Shown here one piece after another: positions 19,112 through 29,200 of a stretch of DNA of 64,000 bases. How positions within the stretch are numbered: the stretch's first letter is position 1; each line of letters begins with the position of its first letter. This stretch comes from Acidovorax sp. RAC01 (lineage in GTDB: Bacteria; Pseudomonadota; Gammaproteobacteria; Burkholderiales; Burkholderiaceae_C). The notes beneath the pieces were generated by a model. The model did no database searches. It saw only the letters and a list, made by a program, of their open reading frames with translations, and was not told where the DNA came from. Location: the NCBI RefSeq assembly GCF_001714725.1, contig NZ_CP016447.1:3591501-3655500 (forward strand), given 5' to 3'. A program made the translations under genes and the position numbers.

Positions 19112-20908
19112 TCAGCCCTCCGCCGCTGCAGTGGCCGGGCGTGTCTGCAGCCGCGCATAGAGCCCGCCCTGGGCCATCAGTTGCGCGTGTGTTCCCTGCT
19201 CTGCAATGCGCCCGCGTTCCATCACCACCACGCGGTCCGCATGCTCGATGGTCGATAGCCGGTGGGCGATGACCAGCGTGGTGCGGCCCTGCATCAGGCG
19301 CTGCAGGGCATCCTGCACAAGCCGCTCTGACTCGGTGTCCAGCGCCGAGGTCGCCTCGTCCAGGATGAGGATGGGCGCGTCCTTGTAGAGCGCGCGGGCA
19401 ATGGCCAGGCGCTGCCGCTGCCCGCCCGAAAGCTGGGTGGCGTTGTGCCCTACCAGGGTGTGGATGCCCAGGGGCAGGGCTGCCACATGCTCAGCCAGGT
19501 TGGCAGCGGCAAGACTTTGGCGCACGCGCTCTTCATCCACCTCGCCGCCCAGGGCCACGTTCGCGGCAATGGTGTCGTTGAACATCACCACATCCTGGCT
19601 GACCATGGCGAACTGCGAGCGCAAGGCGCCCAGATCCCACTGGCCGAGTTCGTGCCCGTCCACGGTGGCCGTCCCCGATGCGGGCAGCACAAAGCGCGGC
19701 AGCAGATTGACCAGCGTGGTCTTGCCCGCACCCGACGGGCCGACCAGCGCAACGACTTCGCCAGGGGCCACCTCCAGGCTGACCCGATCCAGCGCCGGCG
19801 CGTGGTCGGGGCCAAATGAGACGGTGACGTCCTGCAACGCGAGTGCGCCGCGCACCCGGTCGGCCTTGTGGTGGCCGCTCGCCTCGGCGCCCGTGGTGCC
19901 CATCAGCGCCAGACCGCGCTCCAGCGCTGCCACCCCGCGGGTCACGGGGCTGGCCACATCTGCCAGGCGCCGGATGGGGGCAATGAGCATCAGCATGGCG
20001 GTGATGAACGACACGAATCCGCCGACCGTGACGTCCTTGCTCTCTACCGCACCGCGGCTTTGCCACAAGGCAATGCAGATGACCACCGACAACGCCGCTG
20101 CCGCCAGCAATTGCGTGAGCGGCGTCATTGCGGCCGACGCAATGGTCGACTTGATTGCCAGGCCCCGCAGGCTATGGCTCAGGTGGGCAAAGCGGCTCGC
20201 CTGCGCCTGCTGGGCACCGTGCAGCCGCACCATGCGGTGCGCCAGCACGTTTTCTTCCACCACGTAGGCCAGTTCGTCGGTGGCCTGCTGGCTGCTCTTG
20301 GTCAGGTGGTACAGCCGCCGCGAAAGCGTCTTCATGATCCAGGCCACGCCCGGAACCACGACCGCCACGATCAGCGTCAGCTGCCAGTTGAGGTACAGCA
20401 GGTAGATGAGCAGCGCAATCAGCGTGAACCCATCGCGCGACAGCCCCAGCAGGGCCTGCACCAGCAGCGTGGCGCCCGTCTGCACTTCGTAGACCACCGT
20501 GTTGGACAGCGCACTCGCGGATTGTCGGGAAAACAGGCCCATGTCTGCCGCCAGTACGCGGTCAAACAACGACTTGCGCAAGGTGAGCATGCCTTCGTTG
20601 GCAATGCGGGCCAGTGCGTACTGCCCCACGAACTGCGCGACACCGCGAACGAAGAAAACACCCAGGATGGCCAACGGCACCATCCACAGTTCCAGGGTGC
20701 CTTGCGTGAATCCCTTGTCCAGCAGGGGTTGCAGCAGCGCGGGGATGAGTGGCTCGGTCACCGCGCCGATCAGTGTGGCGGCAATGGCTACAGACCACGC
20801 TGCACGCTGGTTGCCAAAGTACACCGCCAGTCGGCGCAGTCTCTGCAAAAGGGTGTCGGTGGGGGACGGGGCGGTTGGCGGGGAATCGCCCGGTGGGGTG
20901 TCTTGCAT
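19112..20908 (-). CDS. msbA: Lipid A export ABC transporter MsbA (permease/ATPase)
   Basis: 598 aa half-transporter. The N-terminal ~330 residues hold the six-helix membrane domain ('[20 protein letters not shown]', '[20 protein letters not shown]'). The ATPase domain has Walker A '[12 protein letters not shown]' (~385), signature '[12 protein letters not shown]' (~490) and Walker B '[12 protein letters not shown]' (~510). It matches the MsbA family, which flips lipid A-core across the inner membrane. No waaA/lpxK neighbour is seen here, so an assignment to a related exporter is possible. It is convergent with the ankyrin gene and divergent from tolB. Confidence 0.9.
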   Translation of the reverse strand: MQDTPPGDSPPTAPSPTDTLLQRLRRLAVYFGNQRAAWSVAIAATLIGAVTEPLIPALLQPLLDKGFTQGTLELWMVPLAILGVFFVRGVAQFVGQYALARIANEGMLTLRKSLFDRVLAADMGLFSRQSASALSNTVVYEVQTGATLLVQALLGLSRDGFTLIALLIYLLYLNWQLTLIVAVVVPGVAWIMKTLSRRLYHLTKSSQQATDELAYVVEENVLAHRMVRLHGAQQAQASRFAHLSHSLRGLAIKSTIASAAMTPLTQLLAAAALSVVICIALWQSRGAVESKDVTVGGFVSFITAMLMLIAPIRRLADVASPVTRGVAALERGLALMGTTGAEASGHHKADRVRGALALQDVTVSFGPDHAPALDRVSLEVAPGEVVALVGPSGAGKTTLVNLLPRFVLPASGTATVDGHELGQWDLGALRSQFAMVSQDVVMFNDTIAANVALGGEVDEERVRQSLAAANLAEHVAALPLGIHTLVGHNATQLSGGQRQRLAIARALYKDAPILILDEATSALDTESERLVQDALQRLMQGRTTLVIAHRLSTIEHADRVVVMERGRIAEQGTHAQLMAQGGLYARLQTRPATAAAEG

Positions 20909-21088
20909 TTGGCCGCGATTTTAAGTGGCGCCCGCCCACGCCGGGCAGCGGCGGCTATCGAGCCGCGGATCGACCCGAACGCACCAAAGTTTGGCCCTAC
21001 TCCTACACAGTTTGTCACAGGGCGCACTTGCCAGTGTGTAACATTCGCGTTTGCCCTAGCGCCCATCTTGCAGGAACGCCGGACGTCA

Positions 21089-22408
21089 ATGACTACAGAC
21101 CGTACTCCCTACATTCCCTTTGCCGCGGCCACGCCGCACATCTCGCGCCGCGTTCTCGTGGCCGCCCTCGGTTCAGTCTCTGCGCTGCCCGCCCTTGCGC
21201 AGTTCAAGGTGGAGGTCACGGGCGTCGGGCTCACGCAGCTCCCCATCGCGATCGCGCCGTTTCGCGGCGAGGCCCAGGCACCGCAAAAGATCAGCGCCAT
21301 TGTTCAGGCCGACCTGGAGCGCAGCGGGCAGTTTCGCGCCATCGACGCGGCGGGCACATCGCTCGACGAGACAACGCGCCCTGACGTGGGTCTGTGGCGC
21401 CAGAAGGGGGCTGATTCGCTGGCAGTGGGCAGCGTTACCCGGCTGGCCGATGGCCGCTTTGATGTCCGCTTTCGCCTCTGGGACGCCGTCAAGGGACAGG
21501 ACCTGGGCGGGCAGAGCTTTGTGGTCACACAAGTGGACCTGCGCCTGGTAGCGCACCGCATCGCCGACTTCATTTTCGAGAAGCTCACCGGAGAACGCGG
21601 CGTGTTTTCCACGCGCATTGCGTACGTCACGAAGGCCGGTACGCGCTACAGCCTGTGGGTGGCCGATGCCGATGGCGAAAACGCGCAGTCTGCGCTGTCG
21701 AGCCCCGAGCCCATCATTTCTCCGGCATGGTCGCCCAACGGCGGTCAGCTGGCCTATGTGTCGTTCGAATCGCGCAAGCCTGTGGTGTACGTGCACGATG
21801 TCTCGTCCGGGCGCAGGCGCCTGATTGCGAATTTCCGGGGGTCCAACAGCGCCCCGGCCTGGTCGCCGGATGGGCGCAGCCTGGCGGTGACCCTGAGCCG
21901 TGATGGCGGCTCGCAGCTCTACACCATCGACGCCAATGGCGGCGAACCCCGCCGTCTCATGCAGTCGGCCGGTATCGACACCGAACCCGTGTTCTCGAGC
22001 GACGGGCGCAGCATCTTCTTCGTGAGCGACCGGGGCGGTGCACCGCAGATCTACCGTGTGTCCACCTCCGGCGGAAATGCGGAACGCGTGACCTTCTCCG
22101 GGTCCTACAACATTTCGCCCACGCTGAGCCCTGACGGCAAGTGGCTTGCCTACATTTCGCGCGTATCGGGCGCCTTCAAGCTCCACGTGATGGACCTGTC
22201 GACCGGCACCGTGAACGCCATCACCGACAGCTCTGCCGATGAAAACCCCAGTTTCGCCCCCAATGGCCGACTGATCGTCTACGCCACGCAGCAGCAAGGG
22301 CGTGATGCGCTCATGACCACCACACTCGACGGCAAGATCAAGGCCCGCCTGGCAGGGCAGGGCGGCGACATCCGTGAACCGGACTGGGGTCCGTTTCAGA
22401 AGCAGTGA
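21089..22408 (+). CDS. tolB: Tol-Pal system beta-propeller protein TolB
   Basis: 439 aa from the ATG at 21089. The same frame is open far upstream, but that part lies antisense to msbA and is not coding. The signal region contains '[20 protein letters not shown]'. The N-terminal TolB domain is followed by propeller blades with repeated '[18 protein letters not shown]', '[16 protein letters not shown]', '[19 protein letters not shown]' and '[16 protein letters not shown]'. TolB is periplasmic and works with Pal in outer-membrane constriction at division. It heads tolB-pal-cpoB-tcdA; tolQRA are not in the window. Confidence 0.97.
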   Translation: MTTDRTPYIPFAAATPHISRRVLVAALGSVSALPALAQFKVEVTGVGLTQLPIAIAPFRGEAQAPQKISAIVQADLERSGQFRAIDAAGTSLDETTRPDVGLWRQKGADSLAVGSVTRLADGRFDVRFRLWDAVKGQDLGGQSFVVTQVDLRLVAHRIADFIFEKLTGERGVFSTRIAYVTKAGTRYSLWVADADGENAQSALSSPEPIISPAWSPNGGQLAYVSFESRKPVVYVHDVSSGRRRLIANFRGSNSAPAWSPDGRSLAVTLSRDGGSQLYTIDANGGEPRRLMQSAGIDTEPVFSSDGRSIFFVSDRGGAPQIYRVSTSGGNAERVTFSGSYNISPTLSPDGKWLAYISRVSGAFKLHVMDLSTGTVNAITDSSADENPSFAPNGRLIVYATQQQGRDALMTTTLDGKIKARLAGQGGDIREPDWGPFQKQ

Positions 22409-22461
22409 ATGAACTTTCCCGTCTTTTCAGTTTCAGTTATCAAGTCTCAGGAGATTTTTGG

Positions 22462-23016
22462 ATGAACAAGCTCAAATTCAAGCGCATCACCCTCGCGCTG
22501 ACCGTGGTCGCCCTCGTTGCCGGCTGCAGCTCCGGCGTCAAGCTCGACGACGTGCCGGTGGAAGACAAGAACGCCACCTCCACCATGGGCGCAGGCGCCA
22601 ATGGTGCCAACTCCGGCTCTACCGGCCAGAGCGGTGTGGCGCCGGTGGATCTGGGTCAGTCGGGTCGCGATGGTGCCGGCCCGGTGGGCGTGGCGCGCAT
22701 TGTGTACTTCGACTACGACAGCTACGTCATCAAGCCCGAATTCCAGTCGCTGCTCGAAGCCCACTCCCGTTTCATCAAGGCAGCGCCCAACCGCAAGGTC
22801 ATGATCGAAGGTCACACCGACGAGCGCGGTGGCCGTGAGTACAACCTGGCGCTGGGCCAAAAGCGTGCCGAGGCCGTGCGCCGTTCGCTGGGCCTGCTGG
22901 GCGTGCCGGACAGCCAGGTCGAAGCCGTGAGCTTTGGTAAGGAAAAGCCGGCAGCGCAGGGCGGCACCGAGTCCGTACACGCGCAAAACCGCCGCGCTGA
23001 ACTGTCCTACCGCTGA
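22462..23016 (+). CDS. pal: Peptidoglycan-associated lipoprotein Pal
   Basis: 184 aa from the ATG at 22462, preceded by an AGGAG-type site. The lipobox is 'LVALVAGCSSG' with lipidated Cys ~22. A Gly/Ala/Ser linker follows, then an OmpA-like peptidoglycan-binding domain (~75-184) with 'RIVYFDYDSYVIKPEF' and 'VMIEGHTDERGGREYNLALG'. Pal ties the outer membrane to peptidoglycan. Its stop overlaps the cpoB start (TGATG). Confidence 0.97.
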   Translation: MNKLKFKRITLALTVVALVAGCSSGVKLDDVPVEDKNATSTMGAGANGANSGSTGQSGVAPVDLGQSGRDGAGPVGVARIVYFDYDSYVIKPEFQSLLEAHSRFIKAAPNRKVMIEGHTDERGGREYNLALGQKRAEAVRRSLGLLGVPDSQVEAVSFGKEKPAAQGGTESVHAQNRRAELSYR

Positions 23017-23810
23017 TGCGCGCCGCGAAACCCTTTGGTTTCCGCATGAAGGCAGTGACCGCGCTTGCGTTCGCCACCGCCTTTGTGCTCCCGGCCGGCG
23101 CGGCCATCTTCGAGGATGGAGAGGCGCGTCGCGCCATCCTGGAAATGCGACAGCGCGTCGACGCCCTCCAGGTATCGGGTCAGCGCTCTGCCGATGAAGT
23201 CCGGCGACTGGCTGACGAAAACGCCCAGCTTCGCCGCAGCCTTCTAGATCTGCAAACGCAGATTGAGGCGCTGCGCGCAGAGGACGCCAAGATGCGCGGG
23301 CAAAACGAACAGCTGCTGCGCGATGTGAGCGAACTGCAGCGGCGCCAGAAGGACATGGCACAGGGCGTGGAAGAGCGCCTCAAGCAATTCGAGCCGGTGA
23401 AGGTCAACCTTGACGGGCTTGAATTCCAGGCCGACCCTGCAGAAAAACGCGATTTTGAAGCCGCTTTGGCCGTCTTTCGCTCGGGCAAGTTCGCGGAGGC
23501 AACCTCAGCCTTTGGCGGGTTTGTCCGGCAGTACCCCCGCAGCGGCTTTGTGCCATCTGCACGCTTTTGGCTGGGCAACTCGCAGTACGCCACGCGCGAA
23601 TACAAGGAGGCCATCGGCAACTTCCAGCGCATGCTGTCAGAGGCACCCACGCATGCGCGTGCCCCTGAGGCAGCCTTGTCCATTGCCAATTGCCAGATCG
23701 AGCTCAAGGACACGCGTTCAGCCCGCAAGACGCTGGAAGATTTGGTCCGTTCGTATCCCCAGTCTGAAGCTGCGCTGGCCGCCAAGGAGCGGCTGTCGCG
23801 ACTCAAGTGA
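23016..23810 (+). CDS. cpoB: Cell division coordinator CpoB (YbgF), tol-pal system protein
   Basis: 264 aa. A signal peptide is visible ('MKAVTALAFATAFVLPAGA', ATG at 23016 or 23046). A trimerising coiled coil follows (~40-120, 'LADENAQLRRSLLDLQTQIE'), then TPR repeats (~145-264: 'FEAALAVFRSGKFAEATSAF', 'REYKEAIGNFQRMLSEAPTH'). CpoB is periplasmic and links Tol-Pal to septal peptidoglycan synthesis. It is coupled to pal upstream and overlaps tcdA downstream (GTGA). Confidence 0.95.
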   Translation: MRAAKPFGFRMKAVTALAFATAFVLPAGAAIFEDGEARRAILEMRQRVDALQVSGQRSADEVRRLADENAQLRRSLLDLQTQIEALRAEDAKMRGQNEQLLRDVSELQRRQKDMAQGVEERLKQFEPVKVNLDGLEFQADPAEKRDFEAALAVFRSGKFAEATSAFGGFVRQYPRSGFVPSARFWLGNSQYATREYKEAIGNFQRMLSEAPTHARAPEAALSIANCQIELKDTRSARKTLEDLVRSYPQSEAALAAKERLSRLK

Positions 23811-24649
23811 CAGCCGGGTACATGCCCGAGGGGCCCGAGCGACAGCCTGACGCAGACGGCATCGCCCTGCCTGACATGGACGCAGGTCGCCGCTTCGGCG
23901 GGCTTGACCGGCTCTATGGTCGCGCAGGTGCGGCCCGCATCAAGACAGCCCATGCGGTGGTGATCGGCATCGGCGGGGTGGGTTCATGGGCTGCCGAAGC
24001 GCTTGCGCGCAGCGGCGTGGGTTCACTCACTCTGATTGATCTGGACCACGTGGCAGAGTCGAATATCAACCGCCAGAGTCACGCGTTGACGGAAACGGTG
24101 GGGCAGGCCAAGGTGCTTGCCATGCGCGACCGCATTCGCCAGATCAACCCGGCGTGCCAGGTGAACTGTATTGAAGAGTTCGTCGAGCCGGACAACTGGC
24201 CCGCACTGATCGATGGCCCCGTTCCTGATGCCGTCATCGACGCATGCGACCAGATCAAGGCCAAGCTTGCGGTGGCTCTGTGGGCCCAGCGTGCCAAGGT
24301 GCTGCACATCGCGGTCGGCGCGGCGGGTGGCAAGCGTCTCGCCCACAAGGTGGATGTGGATGATCTTGCCCACACGACGCACGACCCTCTGCTGTCGCAG
24401 TTGCGCTACCGGCTTCGCAAGCACCACGGCGCTCCGCGCGATGGCAAGAAGATGGGCGTGACCTGCGTGTTCAGCCGCGAAGCGGTGGCGGGCCCCGACC
24501 CTTCGTGCGAGCTGGAGGGCGATGGCTCTCTCAACTGCCACGGCTACGGATCCGTCGTGGCGGTGACCGCCACGTTCGGCCAATGCGCTGCGGGATGGGT
24601 TCTCGACAAACTGGCCAGTGGACCCAAGCCATCTGCGACGAAAAATTAA
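23807..24649 (+). CDS. tcdA: tRNA threonylcarbamoyladenosine dehydratase TcdA
   Basis: 280 aa if it starts at the GTG overlapping the cpoB stop; an ATG at 23822 is an alternative. ThiF/E1-like fold: nucleotide-binding 'VVIGIGGVGSWAAEALARSG' (~48), 'LTLIDLDHVAESNINRQSHA' and 'AVIDACDQIKAKLAVALWAQ'. TcdA cyclises t6A37 of tRNAs in an ATP-dependent step. Its position directly before tRNA-Lys, itself a t6A-carrying tRNA, is neat but probably coincidental. Confidence 0.95.
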   Translation: MTAGYMPEGPERQPDADGIALPDMDAGRRFGGLDRLYGRAGAARIKTAHAVVIGIGGVGSWAAEALARSGVGSLTLIDLDHVAESNINRQSHALTETVGQAKVLAMRDRIRQINPACQVNCIEEFVEPDNWPALIDGPVPDAVIDACDQIKAKLAVALWAQRAKVLHIAVGAAGGKRLAHKVDVDDLAHTTHDPLLSQLRYRLRKHHGAPRDGKKMGVTCVFSREAVAGPDPSCELEGDGSLNCHGYGSVVAVTATFGQCAAGWVLDKLASGPKPSATKN

Positions 24650-24700
24650 CGCTATAATCCAAGGCTTTGCAGTTGACGGAATCCGCCAGCTGCGATTGTT

Positions 24701-24776
24701 GGGACGTTAGCTCAGTTGGTAGAGCAGCGGACTTTTAATCCGTTGGTCACAAGTTCGAATCTTGTACGTCCTACCA
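24701..24776 (+). tRNA. tRNA-Lys (anticodon TTT)
   Basis: All arms fold: acceptor GGGACGT/ACGTCCT with a first G-T pair, D-arm GCTC...GAGC, anticodon stem GCGGA/TCCGT with loop CTTTTAA, and T-arm ACAAG-TTCGAAT-CTTGT. The CCA end is encoded. The conserved gene order ends here, which makes it a plausible integration site for the accessory DNA to the right. Confidence 0.97.
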
Positions 24777-24796
24777 CCAACACCGCGTAAACGCTG

Positions 24797-24831
24797 AAAA
24801 GCCTGCTATTTAATCGATAGCAGGCTTTTTT
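24797..24831 (+). terminator. Rho-independent terminator after tRNA-Lys
   Basis: Nine-base stem GCCTGCTAT (24801-24809) and ATAGCAGGC (24817-24825), preceded by AAAA and followed by TTTTTT, so it can work in both directions. Confidence 0.9.
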
Positions 24832-24841
24832 CTTGTCCATG

Positions 24842-24863
24842 CTGGTGACAGTCTGGTGACAGT
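24842..24863. repeat. Tandem 11-bp repeat just beyond tRNA-Lys
   Basis: CTGGTGACAGT occurs twice, head to tail, without a spacer. Similar short direct repeats often sit next to tRNA-integrated elements as recombinase arm sites; that role is inferred, as no integrase gene is nearby. Confidence 0.5.
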
Positions 24864-24919
24864 TTTAATATCGGTGAGTTGTACTTCGCAGTTAACGCAC
24901 TTGTAGTGCGGTGTCGTGT

Positions 24920-25495
24920 TCAGATGGGTTTGGCACGAGTTTCGTTTGCCACTTGATGAGTGGCCTGGTCTGTGCCAAGACCGCAGATCATCTGCAAAGT
25001 CACCGGCGACTGTAGCTCCCTCATTGATCTAGTAGCCTGGCTCGTTCTAAAAAACTCCCTCAAATCGCACGGCCGTACGCCTGCCATCGCCGCCAGTTGA
25101 AGTCTGCATGGGTCCCACGGCACGCCTTCAAAGGTGATTTGCACTGTGGTGCTCGTATATGAGATCAACAGGCACCGGCCTACCAACGCACGAGCTAGCG
25201 GCCGCAGTGCCGCCCATTCCTCGGAGGTCAGTTCCAGGGTGAAGCACCATGCATTCAGAGCGTGACTCACTGTTGCAGGCAGTAATGGCAAACGCCAAGC
25301 GCCATCAACTTCCAGATCGGCTTCCAACGACGGCAAGACCACTGTGAGTCCGCCATTTCGCCAGCCAGACAGAGGCTCAGTGGACCATTGATCGGTAGGG
25401 ATCTCAGAGAGTTGGTGTTGGATGCTGAGACGAATCTTCCCCACACGCATCCTGGTGTACTGCCCGAACAGATTGTGTGGACTGCCGTTGCTCAC
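24920..25495 (-). CDS. Hypothetical protein
   Basis: 191 aa. No membrane segment, signal or known catalytic motif was recognised. The sequence is well balanced and not repetitive ('VGKIRLSIQHQLSEIP', 'LTVVLPSLEADLEVDGAW', 'CRLQLAAMAGVRPCDLREFF'), which supports a real gene. It is the first gene beyond tRNA-Lys and points toward it. Codon use is less GC-extreme than in the core region, so it was probably acquired by transfer. Function unknown. Confidence 0.55.
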   Translation of the reverse strand: MSNGSPHNLFGQYTRMRVGKIRLSIQHQLSEIPTDQWSTEPLSGWRNGGLTVVLPSLEADLEVDGAWRLPLLPATVSHALNAWCFTLELTSEEWAALRPLARALVGRCLLISYTSTTVQITFEGVPWDPCRLQLAAMAGVRPCDLREFFRTSQATRSMRELQSPVTLQMICGLGTDQATHQVANETRAKPI

Positions 25496-25532
25496 CCTGC
25501 ATCCCTGTAATTGCCATTCAATGAATCAGCAC

Positions 25533-25981
25533 TTATCCAAATAGGAAGCCAGCAAGTGCTGCAATCAATCCTGTAGCTACCGCAGTGGATTGTTTGACCT
25601 TGGGCTCTTCATATTCGCCAACAGAAGATTCTTTTGGCAGCTCCTGGGTGCGCGCGGCTCCGACTTCAGGCTTGATCTGGGCACGCTCAATTCGGTTGCA
25701 GGATGAAGCGAGCGGGCGCCACGTGAGCTTGCCCTACGTGGCGATCTCGGTGGAGGTTGCCGCCACGGCAAACGCGGGCGACACGGTGCATGAGGCCTCC
25801 GAACTCGCACCGCCGCCCGAGGTCGGTCGGCGCGAGGACTTCCGCGTAGGGTCAGCGCGTGAGCTTCAGCGATCGCAATCTGCAGCATCGCATCGGACTG
25901 ATCAGGCGCATCAATCAGCAGACGGCCACTCTCGATTGCGACGGGCAGAGCTGGCGCGTGGCATTCAGTCTGCTTCGACAT
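25533..25981 (-). pseudogene. Remnants of a broken minus-strand gene
   Basis: Two pieces read on the minus strand in different frames. From the ATG at 25981, 'MSKQTECHAPALPVAIESGR' runs as normal protein to about 25845 and then turns to Arg/Pro-rich nonsense. From 25733 to the stop at 25533 an open frame ends in 'STAVATGLIAALAGFLFG', a credible C-terminal membrane helix. The middle (about 25734-25845) reads better on the opposite strand. I infer a small gene broken by a rearrangement; the family is unknown. Confidence 0.4.
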
Positions 25982-26047
25982 CTCGTCGATGTTTGAAAAT
26001 CGCAGGTCGTCAATAACGGCCTTCGACGCACTATTACCCTGTTCCGC

Positions 26048-26194
26048 ATGGCCGCCATCCTGCACGGCATCGCCCAACGCGCGTCGGACGGCACGGCGGC
26101 CGTGGCGGATGCGGTGGAGACCGGACGCAAGGCGGTCCCGCTCGCCGAACTGGCCTGGGACTGCACCCTGCGCCACCAGGCGGCCACGCGCTGA
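26048..26194 (+). pseudogene. Short ORF, probably the 3' end of a lost gene
   Basis: 48 aa with natural-looking composition ('AVPLAELAWDCTLRHQAATR' at its end), GC-rich like the oxidoreductase region next to it and unlike the DNA to its left. It is too short to assign. It may be a small gene or the surviving tail of a neighbour of the oxidoreductase, which it faces. Confidence 0.35.
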
Positions 26195-26234
26195 CGGCAC
26201 GGCCGGCGCCGCGCGCCGGCCGCCTCCCGTCGCG

Positions 26235-29200
26235 TCAGGCGGCCTTCTTCAACGCGATCACCCGGCGCTGGAGTGCTTCGAGCAGGGGCTTCTCCTGCTG
26301 ACGGGCGGCCTCGACGCTGCGTGCGCGTACGTGTCCGTAGCCGCGGATGGATTCCGGCAGTTCCGCCAGCTTGACTGCCGCTTCGTAGTGACCCGCATCC
26401 CGCGTGCCGGCAATCACCGCCAGCGCCTGCTCGATGTTGGACTTGTATTGCGCAATCAGCGCCCGCTCCATGCGGCGCTCCTGCGTGCGGCCAAAGACGT
26501 CGAACGCCGAGCCTCGCAGGAACCGGAGTCCTGCCAGGAGCCGGAACGCCGGGAGGATCCATTGCCCGAACTCGCGCTTGCGCGGCTCGCCCGTCACGGA
26601 GTCCCGCTGCGACAGCATGGGCGGCGCCAGGTTGAATACCAGCTTGAAGTCGCCCTCGAACTGGCGCTCCACGCGCTGCAGGAAGCCCGTCTCGGTGTAG
26701 AGGCGAGCCACCTCGTATTCGTCCTTTATAGCCATGAGCTTGAAGCAATACTTGGCCACGGCGCGTGTGAGGTCGCTGCGCCCCGGGAAGCTGCTGCGCT
26801 CGACGGAGCGGACATGTTCCACGAAATCGGCGTACTGCCTGGCATAGGCCTCGTTCTGGTAGTCCACCAGGAAGCGTTTGCGCCACGCGATGGCCTCATC
26901 CAGGTTCTCGATGACCGCGGGCGAGAGGCTTGCGCGCTGCGAGGCCTGCAGCGTCGACAACATGCGCCCGACCGCATCCGGGTCCACGACCGTGCGGCGG
27001 CCCCACAGGAAGGCGTCGCGGTTCATCTGCTGCTGGGCGCCATTGAGCTCGATGGCCTGCTCGATCGCGTCGGCGGTGACGGGGATCAGGCCCCGCTGGT
27101 AGGCGAAGCCCAGCATGAACATGTTGGCGGCAATGCTGTCCCCGAGCAGCGCGGTGGCGATGCGCCCGGCCTCCACGAAGTCCGCGCTGTCCGCGCCAAC
27201 CGCGTCCACGATGTTGCGCTGGAGGCTGCCGCGCGGGTATTGCATGTCCGCATTGCGGGAGAACTCGCCCGGCATCGTCTCCTGGGTGTTGACGACCATG
27301 CGAGTGCGTCCCTTGCGGGCAGCGGCCAGCGTCTTCGAATTGCCGGCAACGATCATGTCGCAGCCGAGCACCAGGTCCGCTCCGCCGGCGGCGATGCGGA
27401 TGGTCTTGATGGCCTCGGGCGACCTGCCGAAGCGCAGGTGGCTCCAGACCGAACCGCCCTTCTGGGCGAGACCTGCCATGTCCAGGATGCCGCAGCCCAG
27501 TCCCTGCAGGTGGGCAGCCATTCCAAGGATCGCCCCGATCGTGACCACGCCCGTGCCACCCATGCCCGTGACGAGGATGCTGTACACGCCTGCATCGAGG
27601 GACGGCAGTTCCGGCTGCGGGAGCGCCAGGAAAAGGTCGCCCGCGTCGCCGGCGCGTGCGGGCTTGCGCAGCGTGCCGCCCAGCACCGTGACGAAGCTGG
27701 GACAGAAGCCCTTCACGCAGGAGTAGTCCTTGTTGCAGGATGACTGGTCGATGGTCCGCTTGCGACCCAGCTCCGTCTCCAGCGGCTGCAGTGAGACGCA
27801 GTTGGATTTCGCGCCGCAGTCGCCGCACCCTTCGCACACCAGGTCGTTGATCAGCAGGCGCTTGGCGGGATCCGGGAACTGGCCGCGCTTGCGCCGGCGA
27901 CGCTTCTCCGCGGCGCAGGTCTGGTCGTAGATCAGCGCGGTCGTTCCCTCGATCTCCCGCAGCTCCTTCTGGATCGCGTTGATCTCGTCCCGGTGGTGAA
28001 CTGTCAGGCCCGGAGGCCAGTGGATGTCGGCGGGGTACTTTCCCGGCTCGTCGCTCACAACCACGATGCGCTTGACTCCCTCGGCGTGGACCTGGTGCGC
28101 GATGGTGGGAACGTCCAGGATGCCGTCGTGCCGCTGGCCTCCCGTCATGGCCACCGCGTCGTTGAACAGGATCTTGTAGGTGATGTTGGTCTTCGCCGCG
28201 ACCGCCGCGCGGATGGCCAGCAGCCCCGAGTGGAAGTACGTTCCGTCGCCGATGTTCTGGAACATGTGCTTCCGCTGCGAGAACGGAGCTTCACCGACCC
28301 AGGACATGCCCTCGGCGCCCATCTGCGTGTAGCCGGTGGTGGAACGGTCCATCGCCTGGGCCATCCAGCTGCATCCGATACCTGCATAGGCCTTGCTTCC
28401 CTCCGGCAGCACGGTGGACGAGTTGTGCGGGCAGCCGCTGCAGAAGTAGAAGCTGCGCGACAGGATGTCGATCACGCCCTTGGGAGCGCGCATGGCGCGG
28501 ATCTCGTCGAGGCGCCGGCGCAAAGCTTCGAGGCCGTGCCCATGGAGCTGCAGGAGCCGCTCTCCGATGGCAATGGCAATCTGGTTGGAATCGAGCGCCA
28601 TCTCCGGCTGGAAGAGGCTCCGGCCGTCCTCGTCGAGCTTGCCGATGACCGCGGGCGCAGCGGCCTTTCCGTAGAGCTGCTCCTTGAGCTGGGACTCCAG
28701 GAGGCTGCGCTTTTCCTCCACGACCATGACCTTCTGGAGGCCGTCGGCAAAACACGCGGCGCCCGCGGGTTCCAGGGGCCAGGTCATGCCGACCTTGTAG
28801 ATGCGGAGCCCGAGCTCGCCTGCCTGCTCCTCCGTGAGGTCCAGGTCGTGCAGCGCCTGCAGCACGTCGAGGTAGCTCTTCCCGTGCGTGATGATGCCCA
28901 GCATCGCCCGGTCTCCATCCACGACCACCCGGTCGATGGCGTTGGCGCGGGCAAATGCCTTCACGGCGTCCAGCTTGTGGCGGTGCAACCTCGCCTCCTG
29001 GGCGTGGGGCGTATCCGGCTGGCGAAGGTTCAGGCCGTCCGTGGGCAATTCCACGCCTTGGGGCGGGACGATGCGGACCCGGTCGACGTCGACGTCGATG
29101 GAGGCCGTCGCTTCCACGGTGTCCTTGACGCACTTAATGCCGACCCAGCACCCGCTGTAGCGCGACAGGGCCCAGCCGATCAGACCGAAGTCCAGGATTT

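Noticed and set aside
19868..21088. Long upstream extension of the tolB frame
   Set aside because: It runs antisense through msbA and through its promoter; the TolB signal region starts only at 21089.
25989..27743. 584-codon plus-strand frame over the oxidoreductase
   Set aside because: Antisense shadow; the minus-strand frame has clear Fe-S and TPP-enzyme motifs.
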